From Blumeriella jaapii (Eukaryota > Ascomycota > Leotiomycetes > Helotiales > Drepanopezizaceae): a stretch of 64,000 nt of DNA. A program made the translations under genes and the position numbers. Below are positions 46,058-58,621 of this stretch, one piece after another (position 1 is the first letter of the stretch; each line of letters starts with the position of its first letter). The notes beneath the pieces are model-generated. The model made no database searches, was not told where the DNA came from, and saw only the letters and a list, made by a program, of their open reading frames with translations. The stretch spans positions 62,001 through 126,000 of the forward strand of contig VWND01000021.1 of the NCBI GenBank assembly GCA_009599575.1, in the 5' to 3' direction.

Positions 46058-48040
46058 ATTTATCCGTTTCAGCCTCCGGTAAAAGTTTCTACCGATTATT
46101 CGGCTATGCACGACAGTTATAAGCTCCGGAACCAATTAATAAGCTTTTTTTTGTAATACATACGCTAAAAAACTCGTTAAAAACTTTTACCGATCAATTT
46201 ATTCGAATTGTTAAAAAAATTCGTAGAAAATTATATTTTGCAAAGTTTTCCTTATTTAGCAAAAAGCCACGAATCGATAAAAAACTATTAAAAATGCGGA
46301 AAGCATTAATTTTTCGATTTTCTTAATTTACAAATCTTATTTTTATTTTTCTATTTTTTTCAATCTAATCAATCGACTTTTCATAACGAAAACAATATAT
46401 CGACTTTTACAAAAAAAAAGGTTTTTCTTTACGACTTAAAATTATAAATCTTTTGATTAAAAGCGTACAAATTTTACCGATCAAAATTTTTTTTTTTCGA
46501 TTACACCGATTCTAATTTTTTATTTCGCTTTTTTATTAATAAACGACCACAAAAAACAATTTTTATATCAGTTTATCGATTAAAAAAAACAAAAAGCGCT
46601 AAATAAACTACGATCGAAAATACGCCGAATACAACGGCATAACCGAGGCAAAAAAAAGACCGCCGTTACAATTAATAATCTTTCCGACAAACCTCGACCA
46701 GCCAATTTGATTTTCGACGATTTAAAAAATAAAATCGATCACTTTTCGAAAAACTATTTAAAAAAGTTTAAAAAATAGCAGAAGTACGTTATTATTTATT
46801 AAAAATTGCTCGACTAAGTTTTTTTAATTATAAAAACCAATTTAATAAATTTTGCAATTATTTAATCGGAAATTAACGTTATTAATAATAAAAAAGCGTA
46901 CGCTATTTTTCATATTAATTTGCAAAAAGATTCGTTAATAAATAAAAGTATACGAAAAGTTAAGAATTTATATTATAAAAAAAAGCAAAGATTATTCCAA
47001 GCATTCGTTCGTATTTTAAAAAAAAATATTGCTTTTGTATACTTTTCCGTAATTAGCTCCGTTAAATCTGATTACAAAAACACTTTTCGCAAAGCGTATA
47101 ACGGAAAAATAAATATAACCGAATAAATAAAAAAATAACAAACCGTTTACAAAACAGCTGTCGAATATAAGATTTCTGATATAAATGGCCGCTACGCTGC
47201 CACCGATTTTTTCGACGCAATCGCCGCATATATTAATTTATAATAAACGAACGGCAAAAAAGCTAAGTATTTGAAAAACGAATTTGCCGGCTTTTTTATA
47301 AAAAAGATTTTAATCGAATTAAACTTTATAATTTCTTTTTTTAAAAACAACCGAAGATTCGATAATTCAGGCCGAAAGATCGGAGTTTTCGCTATTTTCC
47401 TTTTCGATTCTGAAAACAACGATACTTCGAAAAATCGTAAAAAAAAAAAAAAAAAAAAGCAAAAAAAAAAAAAAAAAAAAAATATAACTGTTTATGCGAC
47501 ATTTCTAAAAAGCGCTATTTTTATTTTCCAACCGATTATAAAAAGCTTCTGTACGCAATAAATAATCGTCGTAAAAAAAAAACTTTTCCCAATTTTTTAA
47601 ATAGGCAAAAGATCGTTGAAATACGAAAAAAACTGTTTTTCAATTACAAAAAAGCTTTAAAAGCTTTAAATAAAAAAAGTATTCAAATAGTCGCAATTAA
47701 TAAAATTTTTAAAATTCTAATAATTAAACCAAAACAGATTTCAAAATCAATTTTTAAAAACGATCAAAAAAAGTTTTCTATCGCAACTTTTTATTTTTTT
47801 TTATTTTAATACGATTAAAAAGCATTTCGGAATCAACGTTCTGGCTTTAAAGCCTAATTAATATTATTTTTTAAACAAAAGTACTTTTTTTAATAATTAT
47901 TCTGAAATTTATTTAATAAACGATAAAAACTTTTTTATCGAAAAGTTTTATAAAAAAATTAATAATTTTATTAACAGCGTTTATATAAGCATACAAAATT
48001 TTTTAATCGTCGAAAAAAAAAGTCGTTTAATAAAAAAAGC
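46058..48040 (+). pseudogene. Element D gag and protease region
   Basis: Sense-strand gag remnants: RKYAEYNGITEAKKRPP near 46620 (with a frame change), NNLSDKPRPANLIFDDLKN near 46670, and open pieces 46920-47126 and 47271-47561. Two A runs of about 20 nt (47438-47480) would encode poly-Lys and probably vary by slippage. Antisense frame 47192-47419 is a shadow. The protease was not located with certainty. Confidence 0.65.
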
Positions 48041-49500
48041 TTTTCGCAAAAAAAATAAAAAGCTTTGAAATATAATTCTCAACAACGTAGCGTTCGTTCC
48101 AGATTTTACTACTAATATTATTTCCGCTAATCTTTTGGCTAAAAAAAGTTATTAGTTCTAAAGGTCAAATAATACTTTTTGTTTTAAAAGTTTTAAAAGC
48201 TTTATTTTAAAACGTTAATATTAAACGATCGCCGATTTTTATATATTTAAATATATTAAAATCAATTGCTTTTTTTATTCGCACTTTTTACGTAATAATT
48301 TAAACTTTTTAAAACGTAATTCGCCCGGTTTAATAATTTATACAATTTCGAAACGTCGTACGCGTTATAAATTTAAAAAAAGCAGCATATTTACGTACGA
48401 TCGGAATAACGATGCGCGTTTGTAATACTTTCGTTCGGGCCATTTAGATAAAAACGCGTTCGAAAAGCTGGTCGAAAACATTCGTAAAATAAAAATTAAA
48501 AGTTTAATTAAAATAAAATGCGAAAAGTATACTATTACGTATTCAAAGCAAATAATTTCAAAAGTAATATTAAAAAACAAATCTTCCAAGCTTTTTTTTC
48601 GCATCCGCTAAAACTTTTACGATTATTTTAAAAATCGTAAAAAAGCTTATAACGGCTCGACGTAAATATTTCTAATAAAAAACGAATATAATAAAAAAAT
48701 TTAAACTTTTGTTATTAAAACGAAAAATATAAAAGTCGTTTTAAACCGTTTTTAAACGTTCGACGCATAAATAAAACGCTAATACAACTTTTTTATTTGC
48801 AAAATTCGATAAAATAACGAATCGTTAATAATTTCAAAGCAAAAAAATATTATTTCGAAATATTAAAAATAAACTGAGCGCGAAAGTATCGATTTAAAAT
48901 TAATTTTATTTTATATGCATTAGCCAAACGGCTCGATCGAACGAACAAAAAAAAAAGTAATTAAGCGTTCGATAAAAATAAAAATTAAAACGGGCCTTTT
49001 AACTTTCTTTTGGCCCAAAACGATAAAAGCAATAGCGCATTTGTATAATATATCGCCGTTTGCGAAAAAACAATTTAAATTTTCAAATAAAATTCTGCAT
49101 AGCTAATTTAAATAATATTTCCGGTACTACGACCCTGCTATCATAAAAGCGCGTACGGCCGATCTTAAACCAAATTAAAGCAAAGTTTATACGTACGAAA
49201 CTCGTGCGTATTTAATAATAAAAAATCGAAAGGCTATAAAATACAAAAAAAAATTTAAAATCTTTCCGAAAAAATACATCGGATATTTGATTTATAACGC
49301 TTTTAATATTTACAAAATTTGAATATTTTAGCTAATACGTATAATTACGAGCCGAAACGTAGTATTTAACAAATCCAAGTTTTATTTTTCGAAAGCCGAA
49401 AATTCAAATCCTATAATTAAACTAAAGTTTCAAAAAACCGTAGAATTTATCGAAAACGCGGAAAACGAAAACCTTAAAACGCTAAATATCAGATATTAGC
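48041..49500 (+). pseudogene. Element D integrase
   Basis: NNVAFVPDFTTNIISANLLA near 48080-48140 is the conserved stretch between protease and integrase of copia elements. FRSGHLDKNAFEKLVENIRK near 48430 is the GAG_pre-integrase finger, with the second half of the zinc site near 48520 (IKCEK). LIKNEYNKKI lies near 48680 and PNGSIERTKK near 48925, the catalytic Glu region. RIITSRNVVFNKSKFYF near 49335-49390 is the usual end before RT. Stops at Gln and Trp codons are RIP-type. Antisense 48365-48604 is a shadow. Confidence 0.88.
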
Positions 49501-51182
49501 GGGCGGTTTTAATAGCGGCGCAAACCAGCAAAACTCGGTGTGCTAAAAAAAAATAATACAAAAAAACGCTATTATTACAAAACGAGCAATTTTTAAATTT
49601 TACAAAAAAAAATAAAAATTCTTTTTTATCGAAGCCGCTATTAAAACCAAAATCGATTTTAAATCCTTCTGATAGACTTTTAAAACTTACGGTAAAAAAG
49701 AAAAATATTTTAATACCAATGGATTTAAACATTTCAAAAAATAAAGCCAAATCCTCGGAAATGGAAAACCTAATAAAAGTCGAAATAATCGAGCTTTTTT
49801 TTACGGTCGATTTAAACGTTTAAAGCTCGGAAATAATAGTTTTTTATAAAAGTTTTTTCGATAAAGCTATTATCGACCAATTTTAATTTTCAGAATTAAT
49901 TATTAATCGAAAATATATAAAATATATCCGAAACATTTTGACCGACGCGATAAAAGCGTCAGAAAATTATAAAAATTCAAAAAAAAGTAATAAATTAGCA
50001 AAGCTTATTACTACAAAACAAAATAAAACAAAGCAAAGCTTCAAAAGGTTTTTCGGCGCGGATATAAAAATAGCTCTATACGAGAAAGCGCGCAATTTAA
50101 TTTTTTAAATTATAATTAAAAGCTATCGTCCGGCAGATTAAACGCCAAATCGATTTAAAATAAAACAGCCATCTGAACGCTTGCTTTTGAAAGCTTTTTT
50201 AAAACTGATTATTAAAAAAAAAGCATTATTTAAAAAAAATAGAAAAAACAAATCGAAGTTTCCGATAAACGATAAAAAGCAGCTGATTTCAAAAACTGCT
50301 AAACGAAATCGTACAGATTTTATTTTATATTAGCCGGATAAATCGGAAATATACGCCACGGTATTCGAAATCTTTTAATTAATAATTCCATTTATTAAAT
50401 AACAAATCGACGAATTCGTTTATACGTTTTTTAAACAAAACGAGCCGATTTAAATAAATAAAAAAGATTTTCAGGCTATTTACGCAAATAATAGCGGCTT
50501 CGATAAAAGAAAAGTCGGTAAAAAACATTTAATTTTTCGATTAAAAATGATATCGGAACAATTTACCGAAGGCTTTAAAAACTTAAACGAATTGAAAAAC
50601 CACCAGATAGGAAAGCAGTTTAACAAAAAAGCAAAAACCGAAATTAAAAACTTGAAAATCAGAAAATACTAAAAAATTATTAAAAAAAATAAAACCATAA
50701 AATTTATTTTATTTAAATAAGTTTTTATATATAAAACAAACAGTTTAAGCGAATTACAGCGGTGCAAATCGAAACTAGTCGTAAAAAAAGATTTTTAAAA
50801 CGAAGTTTTAATTTTTTTTATATACGCAGCTATATTCGCAGCCCGTTTTTTCCGAACGGTTATAGCGCTGGCGGCTTATTTCGATTTGAAAATCAAGCAA
50901 TTCGATATAATTAATACATTCGTTAATATAAAACGAAATTCCAGAAATAAGCCAATTACGTGCTATCTGTTTAATAGATTTAAACAACCAGATATAATAA
51001 TACAGCTAGACCGAGCTTTATATAAATTAAAAAACTTTCCAGCCTTATAATACGGCGAATTCGCTAATACTTTGAAAAAGCTAAAATTCGAATTAATAAA
51101 CGAAAAGCTTTATATATTCGCCAACGAAATGCGAAGCGTATACGTGGCGTTTTACGTCGACGATATTTAAGTTTTATACCAC
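49501..51182 (+). pseudogene. Element D reverse transcriptase (cut after YVDD)
   Basis: After a poorly conserved linker I read FAARFFRTVIALAAYFDLKI and KQFDIINTFVN near 50830-50930, then LDRALYKLKNFPALQYGEFA near 51010 and MRSVYVAFYVDDIQVLYHC ending at the break. YVDD is intact, unusual among the RTs here. Copy 5 enters directly behind it (CCAC at 51179-51182 is the presumed duplicate). Antisense 49496-49750 is a shadow. Confidence 0.9.
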
Positions 51183-51448
51183 TGTAAAAGTAGATAGGAA
51201 AACCAGACTGATACGGCCATATATCGGTGGGTAAAATAATCTAGGAAATCCTTAGAAAAAACTGAAAAAAAAAAAAAAAAAAAAATAAAAGTATAAATTA
51301 GACTGCGTGCTTATGATATTATTTAAAAAAATGCTTTGCTTTTATACCTGTTGAAGGTAATCAGTAGCAAAGGGTTTCGGAGGGGTTTATACTTCGATTA
51401 TAGCTAAAACTACAAACTTTTATTAATATAAAATATCACCGTTTTATA
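51183..51448 (-). repeat. RLG1 3' LTR (copy 5)
   Basis: 266 bp, TGTAAAAGTAGATAGG...CCGTTTTATA, with an A run near 51266-51284. ORF B's stop (TCA) lies at 51436-51438. The adjoining internal sequence reads TTTGGGACAGAA in element sense, the best-preserved polypurine tract candidate of the family. Confidence 0.92.
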
Positions 51449-52971
51449 TTCTGTCCCAAATAATATACGTAATCGTTTTTAACTACGACCAAAAAAAAAC
51501 ATAATTTCAGTAAATGCAATCTAGTTTATTTTATATAATTTAAAAACCAATTAATTAAAAACCGAACTTTTTAATTTTATATTTTTTCGGTTTTTTAATT
51601 CGTTTTTGGCCTTTTTATTATTAGCTTTTGCGGAAAGATAACGTTTCGCTTATCGTTTAAATCATTTTGTTTATTTTGCTTTTTTAAAAAATAGCTCGAT
51701 AAAACGTTAATCGAAATATCGTTTTAACGTACGAACGTTTTGATAGCTTTTTCGTCGATAATATTATTAAACGTCGCGGCGACAAAAGCTTTTTACGACT
51801 TTTTTCCGTAAATAATAAATTTTAATTTTTATACGTAATTTTATGTTTTGCAAAAAGCGCTGAAAAGTTTTGTATTAAAATCGTAAAAGTAATCGATTAA
51901 TTCGTCGTAATTAAAACCGATTAACGCTTTTGCTTCGCGTAAAACTAATAAATCGGATTACGGTTATTTATCGACGAATGCTTTTAAAAAAGCTCCGAAA
52001 TTTATAAAAAAAATTATTTTACGAAATGGTTCGAAAATAGTTGTTTGCAATCGAAACCATCGAAAATATTATAATTGCTTTTGTCGCAAAACAAATAATA
52101 TCAGATTATTTATCGGAGCGTCGTTTTCGAAATAATTTTTATACTTTTGCGTCGTATAATTATTCGAATAAATTAGCATCGCGCCGTCGGTTTTTTGGAT
52201 CCTAAATTTAACGAAAACCTTTTGCTTAATCGAAAAGTTAATAAAAATTATTTTATTTTTTATTTCGTAACTTTCGGTTTCGTAATCCGATAAAATAATC
52301 GAAACTATTGCTTTAAACGCGTTAAAATACAAAAAAGCTGAGTTTTTTTAAATAGTTTTAATTAGTTTGGCGTCGTAATATAATTGCAAATAAGTTTCGA
52401 TTATTTTCGAATTATATACGAATATAAGCAAAACGTAATAATCGAAAATAGCGTCGGTAAAATTTTCGATTTTTTTTTTTTTTAAAAATCGGCGATATCG
52501 AATTTTGTAATTATAATACGGTCGGAATCAGCGAGATTTAAAGCGATCGGAACGTTAAAATATATTACGAGGCAGCAGTTTCCAAAATTCCGGATAATCA
52601 AAACAGCGAAATAAAGGCCGGAATGCATTTTAAAAGTTTGCTAAATAAAATTGTATAATATATTAGCGAAAAAAGCTATAGGCGCTTTTTGGGTTTTAAC
52701 TAATCGGAAATAATACTTATATATAGCTATTTTTTTTTTATAAAATATAGTAATAGCTTGTTTTTTCCGTTGTGAAATTTTACGTAATTAACGAATTCGC
52801 AGTTTAATTCAAATAGATTTTAAAATATATTTTCGGTCGAAAAACCAAAAAAGTCGGCTTTTAGAAATATTCGTTGCTTTTATGTTTTTTTATTTTAATC
52901 GAATTTTATAATCGCGCTAAAAGCTTTAGGATTTGTTTTGAAATTCGCGTAGCCCAAATAAGCTTTAATAC
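51436..52971 (-). pseudogene. ORF B fragment of RLG1 copy 5
   Basis: Minus strand, C-terminal 1.5 kb of ORF B; 52069-52332 is open (FKAIVSIILSDYETESYEIK, then KQKVFVKFRIQKTDGAMLIY). It is interrupted at copy 1 equivalent position about 4782 by RLG1 copy 4, an insertion of the family into itself. Confidence 0.85.
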
Positions 52972-53238
52972 TATAAAACGGTGATACCTTGTATTAATAG
53001 GAGCTGGTAGTTTTAGCTATAGTCGAGGCATAAACCCCTCCGAGACCCCCTGCCACTGACTACCTTCAACAGGTATAAAAGCAAAGCATCCTCTTAAATA
53101 GTATTATAGGCACGCAGTCTAATTTATACTTTTATTTATTTTTCTTTTCCTTTTTTCAGTCTTTTCTAGGGATTTCCTAGACTATTTTACCCACCGATAT
53201 ATAGCCGTATTAATCTGGTTTTCCTATCTATTTTTATA
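52972..53238 (+). repeat. RLG1 5' LTR (copy 4)
   Basis: 267 bp, TATAAAACGGTGATACC to TTTTTATA. TATA box at 53074-53080. The outer half is well preserved (cccctccgagaccccctgcc). Confidence 0.92.
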
Positions 53239-53811
53239 TTTAGTAACCTACGCAAGAATTCAAATTTCGGTATTTCGTTTTTATATATTCGCCGATGTAT
53301 TTTTTAAATTTTTAGTTAAAATCGACTTCGATATTTCGCTATTACGGCTTGAAAAACCTTTTATATAATATTGTTCGCAGCTGTATTATATAAAAGATTT
53401 AATAGCTTCTTTTATTTTGCGTATAATTATTAAACTACAAAAATGCAATATATTTTAGAAACGTCTGAAATTACGGTCAGGCAATTTTGAACCGTGCGAA
53501 ATTCAAAGCTCGAAAGTCGCTTTTTTATTTAAAAATAACAAATCGAATATTGGTTCGTACGCTTCGACCGCTGCGCTCGGCCCTTTTGAACTAGATCTTT
53601 TTTGATTAAACGCCTGGCGAAAATTCAATCTTTTAATTTTACGCTTTATAATTATAGCAATTACAATTTGCGACTTTTTATTAAAAATAGTAAAAAATGG
53701 CTATACGTGTATTAGCCTAAGCCACGGAATATCGAGACCGTGAATTATATAGCAATATTATATTAATCTAATTAACTTATCAAAAAACAAGTTTTTTAAT
53801 ACGCTATTTAA
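53239..53811 (+). promoter_or_regulatory. RLG1 leader with conserved hairpin (copy 4)
   Basis: Leader of 573 bp. It opens with tttagtaacctacgcaag, the likely primer-binding area. The 13-bp stem hairpin (53358-53396) has loop ttgttcgcagctg. Confidence 0.6.
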
Positions 53812-56028
53812 ATGTTTGGACGCAATTTTATTTTAATTAATTTTTTCAGAAAACACAAAGACTTTTTTAATAGCTCCTTTATTAAAAACGATTTTTTTCA
53901 TATTAAAAACTTTCAATTTGTAATTTTAAAAAACATTTATTTATTTAATTTAAACCCCACCAATATTTTCACTAATACCATAAATAACGACGCTTTTCGT
54001 TTTTTTATACGAAGCCGCATGCCCCTTTCTAGCTTTTATAATGCATTTTTATTTAATGGCGCCAATATTACCGATTTTATCGAGAAATATAAAAAAACTT
54101 ATAAGGATTTCGGAGTTTTTAAAATTGAAATATTCGATAAACTTCTTCGCTATTATAACCCAATTATTAAAAATATTATTAAATCGATAAATAAATAAAA
54201 AGCTATTAAGGCTCGAAACTGGCGTAAGCTAGTTAAAGCTTTGAAATCGGAATTCCGAAACCACGATCGCTAACAAATTCGCGATACTATCGCTTTTCTT
54301 AAATAATTTGTTATAACGATTCGCCAAGCCAAAAAACTTAAGGTTTATTATCGTATTTATACGAAAGTTTCTAACGTTTTCGTTAATAAAAAAGTTTTAA
54401 ACGAGGTTAAGCAGGAAAAATTGTTTTTATTTGGCCTTCCAACCAGCATTCGCAACAAAACTATTAAGCATTTTAAAATTAATAAACAAAATTCTAAAAT
54501 CTTCGACCAATATTTCAAATTTATAAAATTCGTTTTTAAGCAAAACCAAAGCGAACGTACTATCGAAGCCATAAACCAAAAGAAATCTTTTTTCCCTATT
54601 TACAAAAAAGACGTGAAAGCTCTAGTGCAAAAACATGCCTAGCTATTAAAAATTACCGAAATCGCTAAAAAACAATTAATTATTATATTATTTAATCGTT
54701 CTGCAGAATTTACAAGCTTAGAAAAGCTTGATAAAAATATCGAAATTTTCGTATTAAAATTTATCGATATTAAAATTCAAAAGCTTTAAAGCAAAATCGA
54801 AGGTTTTATGCAATAGCAAAAAAAACTCTTTTATATTAATTCGAATAATAAAAACGATTAAAATAGCTTTTATAATAATTATTTTTTTTTAAATGCGCGA
54901 AGCGATCAGCTTCGCTAAGCTATCGTAAAAATAATAGCTGCCTAATAGCAATCTTTTCGTGTTAGCGATCAGAATCAGCGAAATACTAATTATAATAACG
55001 ATTATTAGAAAAAAAAAAAATTAACGCGGAAACCAAAATCGCGGCTATCAAAATAGTAAAAATAATTATTAAAACAAATCTCGTAGCCTTAAGTGTGGGT
55101 TTTGTAACAATAAAAAAATTTACTGCGAAAAACCTTATATTCGCTTAAAATGCAAAGCATTTAATTTTTGTATAAATAATAATATCTGTTATATTAATAA
55201 ATACGAAGCGATTTGCTTCGGACCGACGAAAGCAGAAATGGGCCCTTTTAATAAAGCTGAAAATCAAAGCTGATTAAATATTATTCGCTTAAAAATGAAA
55301 GGTACGGAATAAAACGACTGTTTGAAAAACAGAAAAGATGTAAAAACGATTTTTATTAATAAAAAAGAAAACATTCTAAAAGGCGTACTAATTAAAAAAA
55401 AAATTTTTATCCTAAGCGTAAATAAAATTCAAATATATAAATAAAAAATAAATATATATATTGTTAATATAAATATCGCATTTGTAAATATTATAGCTGT
55501 ATAATTAAGCCAGCGAATCATAAGAAAGCAAAATGTTTCTGTTTTATTCGCCAAACCAACTGGTATAAAAAAAAACGTTAAAATCGAAAAAAAAAAGATT
55601 TTGGAATTCGAAAAAAAACCGATAAAATTATTAAAAAAACGCTTATAATAAAAGAAATTAACGATAATATAAAAAATATCGATACCGACATTCCGGTTTA
55701 AATTATTTAGAAAATACCAGCTTTTAAACGTTTATTATTAATACGAAGCGAAAAATAAATCGATAAATATATTAGTTCCGAAGCCGTCGACGAAGCTATT
55801 AAAAAAATCATAAAACAAAAAATTAAATTGAAATTCAGCGATTTATTTAATACAAAAAAGAAATTCGACAAAGTTATTAATAAACAAATTCCTGCATTAA
55901 AAAAAAACGAAAAAATTAAAATTATTCGAAGAAAAAACGACCTTGAATTAAAAAAAAACTAAAAAGAAATTTATAATATCGCAGTTAATTTAGCCGATAG
56001 AAAGAAATCCTCGGAAAAAATCAGCCTT
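53812..56028 (+). pseudogene. RLG1 copy 4 gag
   Basis: Open for 128 codons from the conserved start (MFGRNF), including NGANITDFIEKYKKTYKDFG and LLRYYNPIIKNIIKSINK, then a TAA stop in place of a Trp-type codon at 54196. A second open piece, 54421-54642, reads LPTSIRNKTIKHFKINKQNS. The antisense frame 54357-54572 is a shadow. The gag-protease junction is not marked by any clear frameshift signal. Confidence 0.85.
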
Positions 56029-56370
56029 TTGATTTTCGCTATAAAAACCCAAAAGTTAAAACGACGAAACTGCTTTTACACGGCTATAAAAGCGTTAAAA
56101 ATAAAAATAATATTTAAAAAAAGTACGACCGCTTTCGCTTTATTCGATAATAAAGCCGAAGTTAATTGCATAAACCAGAAAACAGCCGAAGCTAATAGCG
56201 TTTCGATTATTACCGACAAACGAATAATTTACACCATCGTTAATAGAAATATTATTAAATTTAATAAAATTGTACGAAATATAAAAGTCGACGTTGAAAA
56301 TATTATTATTTATAAAAACTTTTTAATAATAAAAAAATGCTTCTATTCTATTATTTTTAAAATGCCCTAG
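56029..56370 (+). pseudogene. RLG1 copy 4 protease domain
   Basis: Open 113 codons: TAFALFDNKAEVNCINQKTA, retropepsin active-site region with DSG changed to DNK, then IVRNIKVDVENIIIYKNFLI. Matches 25055-25459 of copy 2. It is part of the polyprotein, not a separate gene. Confidence 0.83.
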
Positions 56371-56581
56371 ATTCTGAAAAGTTTCGTCAGTTTTAAATAC
56401 ATCGAGAACGGCCAGATAAAAGCTTTTTTCTAAAACTGAAATCGGTTTTTTTAAGGCCAAATTATCGTCGCCGGCGACAAAATCTTTTTAGTCGACGTTT
56501 TATTAAGAAACGAATAGCCGGCTTTGGTTCCAGAACAAACGCTAAGTTATAACAAAACCTGGAAAATATTCGACCAAAAGC

Positions 56582-56614
56582 ATTTACGTTATTAATCGAA
56601 ATAGCACCGCGAAT
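56582..56614. repeat. 33-bp palindromic unit (PR-RT linker, copy 4)
   Basis: ATTTACGTTATTAATCG...CACCGCGAAT, 33 bp, APRI reading conserved (IEIAPRIK). Confidence 0.82.
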
Positions 56615-58525
56615 AAAATTGGCTAATATTAATATTTTTAATTATTAATTCGGAAATAAAAGTTCCGAAGATTTCGTTTTTGTATTAAACAAACCCGACC
56701 TATATATTTTATTTTTTTGTATTAATATCAGCATTTTTTATAAGCGCAAAGCTAATAAAATACGACCCGTGAATTTTAGCGAATCCGATAAGAATATTTT
56801 CGAAAAAATAAACGATTAGTTTAAAAAAAATAAAATAACAAAACCATTATAATCAGTTATTAACGAATTCGAAAGATTTATTACCGGCCGATTTTCCAGC
56901 TTATTATCTGGCAGCCGATTTACAAAAAAACGATTTGATAATTTAGCAATCGAAATTTAATTTTTGCCAAAAAAAAAAAAAATCTTATACGAAATCCTAC
57001 GCAATCGAAAAAAGGCTATAGCCTTCGATTTTACCGAAATAAGCCAATTTAGCTTTAACGTTACGTTTTATATCGATATCAAAACCGTATTTTACGAAGC
57101 CTGGCAAAAAAAGATTTTTTCAGTTTTTAAAGCTTTTTAAAATAAAATAATCGAAATATTAAAAAAACGAATTAAGCAAAAGATTTTCGAATTTTGCCAC
57201 GGCTTATATAAAAACAAATGATTTATCGTTGCGAAAAAAAAAAAAAGCATTTACAAACTTATTATCGCAATCGTCGAAATAAACAAAATAACAATACGAA
57301 ACGCTAACGTGTTATTTAACGTCGATTAATTTTTAAACGAATTTGCAAAACTAACGATCGCTTTTTTTTTCGATTTGTTTTCCGGCTACGACTATTTAAT
57401 ATTTAATCCACGATTTCGAAATATAACAGCAATTCAAATTTTAATCGGTTTGCTACGTATAATCAAAATATTTATAAAAGCTATTAATTTAATCGCTTAA
57501 TTCGTAAAAATCGTATACAAAATCCTTATAATTTGTATTTCCGATATTGCTTTTTTTTACGTTAACGACGTCGGAGTAAAAAGCTCCAGATTATATTATA
57601 ATAATAAAAAGATTTTTTTTAAAATTCGACGTTATATAATAAAACATATTTAAAACATCGACAAAATTATGGTTTGCTTCGAAAAAGCCAAAGCTATTAT
57701 TGGCTTTCGATCGAAATTTTGTATATCCGAAATAAATATCGGTTATATAACTAACAGCGCTGGCCGCTATTTTTAACGAAAGAAAATTGAAAAGATTTGC
57801 GAATAAAAAAGATATAAAAATATTACCGAAGCTAAAGCTTTTATTAGCGTTATGATTTATTATCGCAATTAAATTAAAAACTTTTTTTAAAAAGCTGTAT
57901 TTATTTACGCTACGATAAAAAAAAAAATCGATTTCGTTTAGGAAAAAAAACAAAGCAAAATTATAAAAATTCTTAAAAACGATTTTTTATCGGCCTTATC
58001 GCTTATGCGAATCGATTATAACTTAAACGCAAAAAAAATCATTTTGATTATCGACGCCAGTATTTTCGGTTGGAAAGTTATATTATAACAAATCGATAAA
58101 AACAAAAAACGGCATTTTTTACGATTCGAAAGCGGCTTATAATTTTTCGCGAAAGTACGCTACGATATTATTAAACGAAAATATCGAAGCGCTTTTAAAA
58201 TAATAAAAAAAATAAAAAGCGAATTATACGGCGTATATTTTATTTTAAAAACAGACGCAAAAGTTTTTGTCGACCAATTAAATAAAAAAGCCAATAATTT
58301 ATCAAAAGCGTTCGTTATTAATTAAATAGTTTAAATGCGATTTATAAATTTCGAAATTAAATATATTAAAAAAATAATTAATATAGCGGCAAACGGCTTT
58401 TTCAAACGAAAACGCTTTTATTCGTTTAATTTCGCTAAATAAAGCGAATAAAATATCGACGAGTAAATTATTAACGAAATCGGCTGCTTCGCTATTTGCG
58501 CTTTGGGTTTTATAAAACCAAAACC

Positions 58526-58621
58526 ATTCGCGTTGCTATTTCGGCTGGCACCGCGAATAAAAAACACCGATTTTCGGGCCGAAAAAACACTCGCGTTATT
58601 ATTTCGGCTGGCACCGCGAAT
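58526..58621. repeat. 33-bp palindromic units (RNaseH-IN linker, copy 4)
   Basis: Units at 58526-58558 and 58589-58621 encode FALLFRLAPRI and LALLFRLAPRI. These are the best-preserved pair, separated by 30 unrelated bp. Confidence 0.87.

Larger units (their letters stand above)
45814..51182 (+). mobile_element. Element D, Ty1/copia retrotransposon (5' part)
   Basis: 5' LTR, gag, integrase and RT up to just past the YVDD motif, where RLG1 copy 5 interrupts. The rest lies beyond the window. It is inserted in ORF B of copy 6; AAAAT precedes the LTR as the likely duplication. It is a different family from E: LTRs and proteins do not align. Confidence 0.9.

Noticed and set aside
57591..57953. Antisense frame over the RT/RNaseH region (also 33523-33768)
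   Set aside because: Exact complement of pol coding sequence; a shadow.
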